A stretch of 64,000 nt of DNA from Desmodus rotundus (Eukaryota; Chordata; Mammalia; Chiroptera; Phyllostomidae), in contig NC_071391.1 in assembly GCF_022682495.2 (NCBI RefSeq), positions 39,098,498 through 39,162,497 on the forward strand, read 5' to 3'. The position numbers and the translations under genes are program-made. Of the stretch, positions 1-9,180 are shown one piece after another (positions within the stretch are counted from its first letter, which is position 1; each line of letters begins with the position of its first letter). The notes beneath the pieces are model-generated. The model saw nothing but the letters and a program-made list of their open reading frames with translations, was not told the origin of the DNA and did not search any database.

Positions 1-351
1 CGCCACGAGGAGAAATCAGAGATGATGTCAACTCACCACTGGCATTGACTACCAGCAAGATAGAGGAGGGATGGAATAGATACATTTCAGGGTAAGTTGA
101 TCATCTAAGATGTCATTATACTAACGGAGCCCTGAGTTGACATGGAACTTAGACTGAGATGATAATGTGAAATGGACGAGAATGGGTTGAACTCATTAGT
201 ACAAATATAGCACAGTAACTAAAACCTGAGGTAGGTTCTGAAATCACACAGTGGATTTGAGTCCCTCCTCTGTCATTTATGAAGTGTGTGAACTTTGGCA
301 AGTTATTGCACCTCTCTCGAACTGTTTTCTCTTCTGTAAAATTGAGATGAC
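1..351. other. intergenic, no gene seen
   Basis: Single-copy-looking AT-moderate DNA upstream of RNF141. No exon, RNA gene or recognisable repeat was seen before the target duplication of the first half-LINE at 352. Confidence 0.5.
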
Positions 352-367
352 ATTAGTATCTGTCTTT

Positions 368-2488
368 TTACAATATATTTTATTGATTATGCTATTACGA
401 TTGCCCCAATTTTCTTCCCTTTCCCCCTCCACCCAGTACTCCCATTCCCTCCATCAATCATCCCATTTAGTTCATGTCCATGGGTCATGCATATAAGTTC
501 TTTGGCTTCTCCATTTCCTAAACTATTCTTAACCTCCCCCTGTCTATGTTGTACCTACCAATTATGTTTCTTATTCCCTGCACCTTTCCCCCATTCTCCT
601 CCTACCCCTCCCAGATGATAACCCTCCAAATGATCTCCAGATCTATGGTTCTGTTCCTGTTCTGGTTGTTTGCTTTGTTTGTTAGATTCAGTTGTTGATA
701 GTTGCGAATTTGTTGCCTTTTTAATGTTCACGGTCTTGATCTTCTTCTTTTTCTTAGATAAGTCCCTTTAACATTTCATGTAATAATGGCTTGCTGATGA
801 TGAACTCCTTTAGCTTTACTTTGTCCAGGAAACACTTTACCTGCCCTACCATTCTAAACAATAGCTTTGCTATCATTGATAGCATAATTTAGATTGTAGG
901 TCCTTGCTTTTCACCACTTTGAATACTACTTGACATTCCCTTCTACCCTGAAAAATTTCTTTTGAGAAATCAACTGATAGTCTTATGGGAACTCCCCATG
1001 TACATAACTAACTGCTTTTCTCTTGCTGCTTTTAAGATTCTCTCTTTATCTTTAACCTGCGGCATTTTAATTATGACGTGTCTTGGTTTGGTTCTCTTAG
1101 TGTCCAATTTGTTTGAGACTCTCTGTGCTTCCTGGACTTGTATGTCTATTTCCTTTGCCAAATTAGGGACGTTTTCTGTCATTATTTTTTCCGGTAGGTT
1201 TTTGATTTCTTGCTCTTCCTCTTCTCTTTCTGGCATCTCTATATTCAGATGTTGGTATGCTTGGAGATGTCCCAAGGGCTCCTCAGACTATCTTCATTTC
1301 TCTGAATTCTTTTTTCTTCTTGCTGTTCTGATTGAATGCTTTTTCCTTCCTTATGTTCCAAATCGTTGATTTGAATCCTGGCTTCATTCCTTCCACTGTT
1401 GGTTCCCCATAGATTTTTTTTTTTTCCACTTAAAGTAACCTTCATTTCTGCCTGGGTTTTTATTATGCTGTTGAAGTACCTGATCAGTTCTTTGAACATC
1501 CTGATCACCAATGTTTTGAACTCTGCATCTGATAGGTTTGTTATCTTCATTTCACTTAGTCCTTTTTCTGGAGTTTTGTTCTGTTCTTTCATTTGGGTCA
1601 TATTTGTTTGTCTCCTCAGTTTGGCAGCCTGACTGTTTCTGTGTATTAGGTAGAGCTGCTTTGACTCCCTGTCTTAGTAGTGTGGCCTAATGTAGAAAAG
1701 GCACCTGTAAATTTTGTGGGGTGGAGCCTTAGTAATCGCCAGGGTGGGGCAACCCATTTCACCACTTTGTGGCTCTCTGTGGGTTGGGAGGGTTGGAGAG
1801 GTGTCAATGTCACTGCCTGGCTTCTGGAGGTTTACCTGGGAGGCAGCTATCTCCTAGCACTTGCCCTGTTTCCAGTCACTTCACTTTTTCACCATATACC
1901 ACTGGTGCCCTTCCAGCTGTTGCGCTGGTGCTGAATCCCAGAGGCAATGGGTCTGTGTAAGTCCTAAGTCCCTGTGGGCCCTTTAAGAGCAGTCTCCTGA
2001 AAATCAGTTTCTTCCATTGTACCAACTCCTACTGGTTTTTACAGCCCCAAATTATGGGGATTTACCTCCCTGGTGCTGGAACCCTGGGCTGTGTGGTCTG
2101 GCCTGGGGCTGGGATCCCTTCCCCCCGAGGTATCCCTCCCAATTTTTATCCACCACACATGAATGTGGGACCACCCATTCTGCCACCTCCCCAACCCTTT
2201 CCTCCTGTCTCCACATCTCTGCCCCTCCTACCCATCTGGGTGAATGTAGCTTCTTTAAATCCTTGGTTGTCCATATAGCTCAATTTTATGATAGTTCTGG
2301 GTGATGTGTGTTTTGTGGTCCAGTGGTAATTTTTTCTGTAGTTGTGATAGGAGGCTAAGCATGTTTACCTATGCCTCCCTCTTGACCAAAAGTTCTTATC
2401 AAACCTTTTCTAGGAACTTTTTCAGAAGAACTTTTCTGGGCAAAGCAGCTGCTCCCTGTGGTGGTCAGCTGGGCACAATAGCCATGAT
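368..2488 (-). mobile_element. half-LINE (HAL1-like L1 without ORF2), copy 1
   Basis: Antisense L1-derived element. Read on the - strand it has a 5' UTR (about 2488-1640), an L1 ORF1-type frame broken by stops (about 1601-750) and then directly a 3' UTR ending in an A-rich tail near 370. The piece at 1275-970 carries L1 ORF1p features such as the peptides EIDIQVQEAQR and RILKAAREKQLV. There is no reverse transcriptase or endonuclease ORF2 between ORF1 and the tail. Flanking 16-bp duplications (352-367 and 2489-2504, one mismatch) show it inserted as a unit of about 2.1 kb. The family name is by resemblance to HAL1 elements. The ORF1 frame is not intact. Confidence 0.75.
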
Positions 2489-2518
2489 ATTAATATCTGT
2501 CTTTAACACCTATCTTTT

Positions 2519-2725
2519 TTTTAAAGATTTTATTTACTTACTTTTAGAGAGAGGGTAAGGAAGAGAGAGAGAGGGAGAGAAACATCAATGTGTGGTGGCC
2601 TCTTGCACATCCCCTCACCCAGGACCTGGCCTGCAACCCAGGCATGTTCCCTGATTGGGAATCAAACTGGCAACCATTTGGTTTGCAGGCCAGCACTCAA
2701 TCCACTGAGCCACACCTGCCAGGGC
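2519..2725 (-). mobile_element. VES SINE, flanked by 15-bp target duplication
   Basis: Antisense bat SINE: T-rich tail at the left, a GA-rich tract, the conserved AACATCAATGTGTGG block, and the tRNA-derived head ending in GCCAGGGC at the right. Perfect 15-bp target duplications lie at 2504-2518 and 2726-2740. The left duplication begins on the last base of the half-LINE's own duplication, so the SINE landed right beside it. Confidence 0.9.
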
Positions 2726-2740
2726 TAACACCTATCTTTT

Positions 2741-4214
2741 AAGACTGTGGTGAGGCGTACACCATATAATAAATATAGGACACTTAAACTGCCTAGCACA
2801 CACTAAGAAATAAAAAAAGGATAAAAAAATAGACAAGGAGAAATTTTAAAGAAAGTACAGGACATCATGACAGAATTATTGAGGAGACAGAAAAAAAGCT
2901 CTTCATACGACTTAGACTGGGAATCCTGAAAGAATACTGAAGCCACTCTGACATGGAAATTGTTGAATTCAGCTGCCATTACTGCAGCACATTCATTCGT
3001 ACGAGAGATACCGTACGTAAATATGGAGGTACGGGATTGGAACGCCGATGAAAGATAACAATTGGCAGTGTTGATTAGGAAATCATCTGAATATAGGTGA
3101 TAATTGAAGCTATGACTGCGTGAGCTCTCCAAATGTGTAAAAATAAAAGCAGAGGATGGAGGACAGAGCTCGAGAAGAAGCAGCCAGAAAGGAGAATCCT
3201 GCAAGATGATGATGAAGCTTTGATCTTAATTGTCAGTGGCCTGCTGTTCCTCCATATTCTACACTGATATAACTAAATGCAGTAATGTATTGTGAGGGAA
3301 AGTACGGGGCTAGTGGCCAGGAAATCTGGATCTTAACCTAGTTTAGCTAACTTGCTCTGTAGTTCTTAGGTGAATCACTTCCCATCTTTGGATCTCAGCT
3401 TCCTCATCAATAAAAGAAGAATGTTGGACCAGATGATGTTATGAATTATTACAGGAAGTCAAAAATGTTTACAATCCTTAACCACTAAAAGCCTGCTCAT
3501 ACATTCCCACAGTCCAGTCACAGATGTTTAGTGACCTTACAAAAAGCAGGAGGCATTGGACATACTTTCCTAGAAAAATATTTCAAAAGTCTCTCAAATT
3601 CTCCTAGTCTTCACCATGGCACTGTGTTTACTACAGTTTTATTGAAGCTTCTGTGTTTTAACTGGAAAATGCCAACATAAATTATGACATTCTGACTACC
3701 CATTACAAACTGCAAGATTCATTATAAAAGAATCCTTCTTATAAAAGAATTAACTTAGAGGTTTCTTCTTCCATAACTCTGACTATTTATATTTATGCTA
3801 CCCTACAAACATTTTTCCTACACTCTTTTTAAAATGTAAAAAATAAGGTTTCCCTATTCTGCTATAAAATTTCATAATAGGAATTCCAGGGAGAATTTTT
3901 AATTTCTTGAACTATGGTTTTTAAGATAATCTTTATTACTGTCTTATTGTTTTACATTCTAATTAATTCATTATGCTTTTGCAAAGTTAAGAAAAAGCTG
4001 TAGAGAGGAGAAGGAACTACCTAGAGATATCAATAATTATACTAATTTAATGCTAATTTAAATTAAATAATCTTATAGTCTCCCCTATATTCCAATCCTC
4101 ACTCTCCATGAGCTATTAGAAGGTGTAATGGCCCCATTTTATAAAACTGAAGGCAATCTGTAAGGTGACATTCCTGGCTCCAAGGCTCAGCTTAGCCTGA
4201 AATAGAAAGTCTCT
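2741..4214. other. intergenic, mostly unique AT-rich DNA
   Basis: No exon or RNA gene recognised. A weak MIR-like stretch lies at about 3290-3445; the rest looks single-copy and AT-rich. Confidence 0.45.
3290..3445 (-). repeat. MIR-like SINE fragment
   Basis: Contains the antisense order typical of MIR: a tRNA-like part, a pyrimidine-rich CTTCCTCATC segment, then a purine-rich part. Divergent, so family and edges are tentative. Confidence 0.4.
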
Positions 4215-5455
4215 TAAAATTTAAATAGATGTGCCTTTCCACCAACTTTATTGAGGTGTAGTTGGCATTCAATAAACTGCACATGAGAAAAATGTACACT
4301 ATTAGAAGTTTTGACATACATATACACCTGTGAAACCATCACTGTTATCAAGAAAATTACCATACCCATGACCCCAAAAAGTTTCCTTTTATACCTTTGT
4401 GATACCACCCTCCTACCCATCCCTGCTGTCCCTTTTTCATTCCATCCCACCCCCATCTTTAAACAACCACTGATCTGCTTTTTGTAACTATAGTTTGGGT
4501 TTTCTAGAATTTTATATCGGTGGAATCACACAGTTGTATTTGAGGGAGGGAGATCTGGCTTCTTTCACTCAGAATAATTATTTTGAGATTCATCCATGCT
4601 ATTGAGGGTATCAATCATTCATTCCTTCTTATTTCTGAGAAGTGTTCCAATTTGTTTTCCATTCACCTGTTAATGGACATTTGGGTTGTCTCCAGTTTGG
4701 GCCAATTACAAATAATGCTACTATGAATATTCATGTACAAGTCTTTGTGGGTAAATACTGAGGAGTGGGATGGCTGGATCATATGGCAGGTGTACGTTTA
4801 GCTGTTTAAGAAATGGCAATCTGTTTTCCAAAATAGTTGTATCATTTACACACCCAACATGCTGTATATGACGATTCCAGTTGTTCCACATCCTTCCCAA
4901 CACTTTGTACAATCAGTCTTTCTAATTTTAGCCATTCTAGTAACTAGGGTGTTCAGTGATATCTCTTCGTACTTCTAATTTGCATTTCCCTAAGGAATAA
5001 TGATGTCGAGCATCTTTCATTTGCTTATTTTGTCATCCATTCATGTACTTTGATGAAGTGTCTTAAAATCAGGTAGTATATCAACTTCGCTTTTCCTGAT
5101 CAAAGTTTTGGCTACTGTAGGTCCTTTTGCATTTCCATATAAATTTAGAATTAGCTTGGTAATTTCCACAGAAAAGAAACCCTGCTACAATTTTTATTGG
5201 ACTTGCCTTTAAAGCTATAGATCAAATCAAAGATAAAGGACATCTTAAAAATACCAAATCTTCTGATCCATGTACACAATATATTTCTGTATTTAGATTG
5301 TTAATTTCTCTCACAATGTTTTGTAATTTTCAGCTTATATGTCTTTCACATCTTTGGTCAAATTTATCCCTAAGTACTTTATTTATTTATTTATTTACTT
5401 ATTTATTTGCTGAATAGTATTTGTAAAATTTCAGTGTCCAGTTGTTCACTGCTAG
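4215..5455 (-). mobile_element. old L1M 3' region
   Basis: Antisense 3' end of an ancient mammalian L1, recognised from phrases such as CTTTATTGAGGTGTA, the TTCACTCAGAATAATTATTT block and the ATGGCTGGATCATATGGCAG block. Its peptides (a broken frame near 4912-4721) are L1-like. A TTTA-rich tract lies at 5380-5410. Confidence 0.65.
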
Positions 5456-5700
5456 CATCCAAAATATATAAAGAGCCCCCACAACTCCATGACGATGAAA
5501 GCAACAACTACAACAACAACAACAAAGCCCAGGAAGCCTGGTTAAAAAATGGGCAAAGGACTGTTCTTTTCCCACTCATCTATTGATGGACAGTTAGGAT
5601 GCTTGCACCTCGTGGCTATTATAAATAATGCTGCAATGAGCGTGGGTGTGCAAATACCTTTCAAAGTTTAACTGCTCTGACACATGATGGCAATCCTGGA
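5456..5700. mobile_element. L1 fragments in opposite orientations
   Basis: At 5456-5565 a + strand L1 ORF2 3' piece (CCAAAATATATAAAGAGC and AAAAATGGGCAAAGGAC) with a CAA microsatellite. It joins at once to an antisense L1 piece (CATCTATTGATGGACAG, 5575-5700). The head-to-head join suggests an old inversion or two insertions. Confidence 0.5.
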
Positions 5701-6513
5701 TCTTAGTTTTTTTCAGCATTCAACTATTCATCGAGTGTTGAAATATTGAACAACTATTGCATGCTAGGTTCTGTGCTGGCGGTCAGGAAGACAATCCTCG
5801 GTACGTTCTAAATGAGGCATAATAAAGGAGTACACACGCAGACATGGACCTGGCCCTGATGAAGTCTTATTATCTTACTGAGGTATTTTAAAACAAGCAT
5901 TATAAGCTTGGATTTTACTTTGGCTCTGCTCCTGACTGATTGGTTGACCTTGAAAAACTTAACTGACTTTCCTAAGCCTGTTGCTTCAACTATAAAATGA
6001 AGATATTAATAATAGATACATCATAAGATTGCTGTAAGGATTAAATGAGTTAATATCTTTAAAGTCCTTAGAACACATAGCTGGTCACATAGTAAATGAT
6101 CAGTAAATCTATTTATTATTAGAGGGCAGGATTGGTTCTTCACAGGGTAAATCCACAAATGGCTGGGAAGGATGGGGATAGAAACATTAACGAGCATATG
6201 AAGTAGTATAAGTTAGCTGCTAAGCATAGAGGTACTAGGGTCGGCCATATCTAGGTTAAAACATTGCTCTGCCGTTTACTGGCTGTGTAACTTTGAACAA
6301 ACTACTTAAATAAGTGCAATGCCTGTAACGTGTTTATATTTGTCACACAAAAGATACTTAATGGATAGCAATTGTTGACTATGGACATTCTGAAAAACCA
6401 TAATATCGCCAACACCTGTTCGTAATAATAACAGCCGCCACTTATTAGGGCTTACCGTTCTGGACCCTGTGACAGTTTCTGTCTAAATGTTCTCTTTTAT
6501 GCTTCTTAATCTA
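5700..6513. other. intergenic, ancient repeats only
   Basis: Apart from the MIR at 5905-6125 and a second MIR-like stretch near 6250-6390, no gene signal was seen up to the mariner at 6514. Confidence 0.45.
5905..6125 (-). repeat. MIR SINE
   Basis: Antisense MIR: ends with the GGATTAAATGAGTTAATAT block and the CATAGTAAATGATCAGTAAA tail. Confidence 0.6.
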
Positions 6514-6629
6514 TTGGGCTAGCCAAAAAGTTCATTTGGTTTTCAGTATAATGGCTCTAGTAGTGCTTAGCTGTCTTTAACTTTATTTGAAGCAGTTTTG
6601 TTAAGATTGTATTGTGATAACTGTCATAT

Positions 6630-7759
6630 TGTTACAGAGCAAGGGGGGTGGTGGTTCACGATAAATTATTACAGAAAGGATTCCCCCCTTTCTGTCTCTG
6701 GAAGTTCCTCCCCCTCACGCACACCTGCTAGGTTCGCAATGCCTGCCGCCAGAGGAAAGACGTCTCTCAATGCCAGAGACTGGTGAAAAGGAAAGGAATT
6801 GTTTATTTAAAAGTTACACAAACTTAGAGTAATGACTTAATGTCTTCAATAAGATACTAAAGTCCTCTAGAATACCCACAGATGCACACAGTCCTTTCCT
6901 CTCCCTGTGCCCAGTCTGGGGTACTGTGTCTCAGGAAAAGAAGTAGAAGTCCGTGATTCAGGCTCCTGGCACCATCAGCTGTGTGGCAGCTGCAATCTCC
7001 AGTTAATCGAAAGCCATGCGGCACCTTCTCACGGCCCACCAGCAAGAGTGCTTTCTCCCCTTTTCTTCCCGGCAAAGTTGCTCCTGCTGCCTAAGCCGCA
7101 TGGCAAAAAGAAGCACTCCAAAACCTCGTGGTCCTCTCTACTCTCCTTCAGAACCGTGTGGTCCTTTTCCCCATTTCAGAACCGCGTGGTCCTCTTCCTT
7201 TCCCCTCAGAACCTCGTGGTTCTCTCCTTCTATGGCTGCCGCACCTAGGTTTAAATCCCAGTGCCCATCTTCCTTTGCAGCCCCATTTCCGACTCCTCCT
7301 ACAGTCAGTTACTCCTGCCAGCATCCCCGTATTCTTCCAGCTTTACTGGGCTGCCATAGTAAGTCTGGGCAGGTGTGGCCCCATGGCATGGAGCCAATCA
7401 TCTCCAAGCTCTCCCACAGGCCCTGCAACCAGGGGGAGTTGCTTCCCAGTCCCATCTTGGGTGGAATTTGGTCCCATCCCCCTGGCTCAAAGCATGGCCA
7501 CAGCTACTTAACACATCCATGAAACCAGTTAAAGGTTATAGATATGTTAAATGACTGTGCCAGGGGTTAGCTGCAAAGCTCTTGCTACCCAAAACAGCTC
7601 TGAATGGCCCTGTTCCATGTGTCCCATCCCCCCTGGCTCAGGCCTGTGGGGGTGAGGACATCCTACACACATTTTTCTAATATTTCCTGGACACCCCAAG
7701 TCCTGGACCCCATCACAAATCCCTTCTTGGGGTCCTCCTCTTGGCTGCACCCTGCTTCA
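6630..7759 (-). mobile_element. solo LTR, class I (ERV1-like), inside the mariner
   Basis: A 1130-bp segment starting TGTTACAG and ending CTGCTTCA on the + strand (TG...CA), flanked by 4-bp ATAT duplications at 6626-6629 and 7760-7763. A 4-bp duplication is typical of class I endogenous retroviruses. Removing it restores a continuous mariner reading across CTGTCATAT-CAG. Orientation - is favoured by AATAAA at 6807-6802, about 175 bp from the 3' end. No internal retroviral genes are present. The subfamily is not identified. Confidence 0.75.
7120..7236. repeat. 29-bp minisatellite inside the LTR
   Basis: Four tandem units with the core GAACCNCGTGGTCCTC start at about 7121, 7151, 7179 and 7209, spaced 30, 28 and 30 bp. 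It lies within the LTR's probable U3. Confidence 0.8.
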
Positions 7760-8299
7760 ATATCAGTTTTTTTTTAAACAAAATTGGTAAATTTTTGTGT
7801 AGCCATTTTAATATTGAAGATGGAAGAAGATAGGCAACCTTTCCGGCATCTTATGCTTCATTATTTTAAGAAAGCAACTGAAATTCAAAATAAATAAATA
7901 AATAAAGATTAATGCCATGTATGACGAAGGTGCTGTGACTGAACGTGTCAAAGTGGCGTGAGAAGTTTCTTGGTACTATTGACATTTTGGCCAAATAATT
8001 CTTTGCTGTCTTATGCATTGGAAGATGTTTAGCAGCACCTCTAGCCTACTACCCACGAGAAACCAATAGCAGGAGATAGCCAACATACTCAAAATGTCCA
8101 GATCAATAAAGTTATTGGTGAAAATGAAAACTGTCTTTTTTATTTTACAGAAAAAGTTAAACGGACTTTTTGGCCAACCCAATAGCTAGGTGAGCATAGT
8201 CGACCCCATTTCATATCAAGGAAGATCATTGTGTAAACATGACCAGTGGGAGGCTGGAGGTCCAATAAGTGGTGACTTGGAATCCAACCCTTGATCAAA

Positions 8300-9180
8300 C
8301 CAAGGCTCCAAGAGTGGCCTTTGTCACCGGGGCGAGGCCTCAACAGCCCGCGGGAGACGGCACCTGCAAAGGCAACAGCCGGCCAGGCCGAAGCCAGGGC
8401 CACCAGGAGCCCCTATCTCCAAGAGCCTCCGAGGCGAGGCCTTCCCCACCACCCCTCGGCCATGACCCCTCTCCTTGGCCTTTGCGCCACTTTCCCTCCC
8501 AGTTCCCCTGGAGAAGTACAACCGCTGAGCCCGAGCACAGCTCAGGAGAAGGCAAATCCAACAATCTCCAGGCAACACGCGGGCGGGAGGGTGGAGGTGG
8601 GGCGGGGAGGCGGGGCTTTTGCGTCACTGCGGTGCGACCGGGTCCCCGCAGAGCAGCCGCCGCCGCCAGTGGGCCCGAGTGGCGGGCAAGGGCGGCACCT
8701 GCATCTGCGGTGTCTCGAACCTGGGGTGAGGTCTGCAGCGCAGTCCTTTCGTCCTTTCCCTTCCTACCTGCTCCACGACCCCCGGGCTGGGAGTAGGCCG
8801 CCGGCCGGGCCTGGACAGCGGAGCCGGGGTTCAGTGGGGAGACCGGCCCCGCCCTGCCGCCCTTTCTAGGCCCCGGCTTAAGGTGCGGAGGTGGCCCGGA
8901 CGGCCCTGCGGTGGACGCACGGTCCCCAGCCTGGCGGTTTCCAGTGGCCCAGGGTGGGGAGGTGGCGTGTGCCGCTGGGGGGGGGGGGCGGGGGCGGATC
9001 TGGGGGAGCTGGACGGAGTTTTTCCTTCTCGAGTCCGGAACCGCTTTTGAATATTGCCGCCTGCGCAGTCTGTCGGCTAGCTGTTGGTTAAAACTCCAAG
9101 TTCTAGTGCGCTTCAGGAGGGGCTGGGGCGGCGAGGGTGGCTGGTGTGTTTAGTAAACACGAGTGCTGTTAAAAACCCTA
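8300..9180 (+). promoter_or_regulatory. RNF141: CpG island and promoter of RNF141
   Basis: Abrupt rise in G+C and CpG content between AT-rich flanks, with GC boxes (GGGGCGGGG near 8600) and no clear TATA box. This is typical of a housekeeping promoter. It covers the presumed first exon and the start of intron 1. A long G-rich stretch lies at 8977-9006. The island contains overlapping long frames in several phases, which reflect base composition rather than coding. Confidence 0.8.
8600..8725 (+). other. RNF141: RNF141 exon 1, non-coding (5' end uncertain)
   Basis: The CpG island contains a strong splice donor, GGG|GTGAGG, at 8725/8726, placing the end of a 5' untranslated exon. The transcription start cannot be read from the sequence; about 8600-8650 is a guess from the GC boxes and the usual short 5' UTR. 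The exon would splice to the acceptor at 15,160/15,161. Confidence 0.6.

Larger units (their letters stand above)
6514..8182 (+). mobile_element. mariner (Tc1/mariner) element, split by an LTR
   Basis: Terminal inverted repeats begin TTGGGCTAGCCAAAAAG at 6514 and end TTTTTGGCCAACCCAA at 8182, with TA target dinucleotides at 6512-6513 and 8183-8184. The mariner sequence itself is only about 540 bp: 6514-6629 and 7764-8182. The middle of the transposase gene has been lost, so the copy cannot encode transposase. A class I LTR lies inside at 6630-7759. The right end is about 120 bp upstream of the RNF141 CpG island. Confidence 0.85.

Noticed and set aside
8269..8869. Overlapping long open frames of 84-192 codons on both strands near the RNF141 promoter
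   Set aside because: They lie in the CpG island, where few stop codons occur by composition; they overlap in several phases and resemble no known protein.
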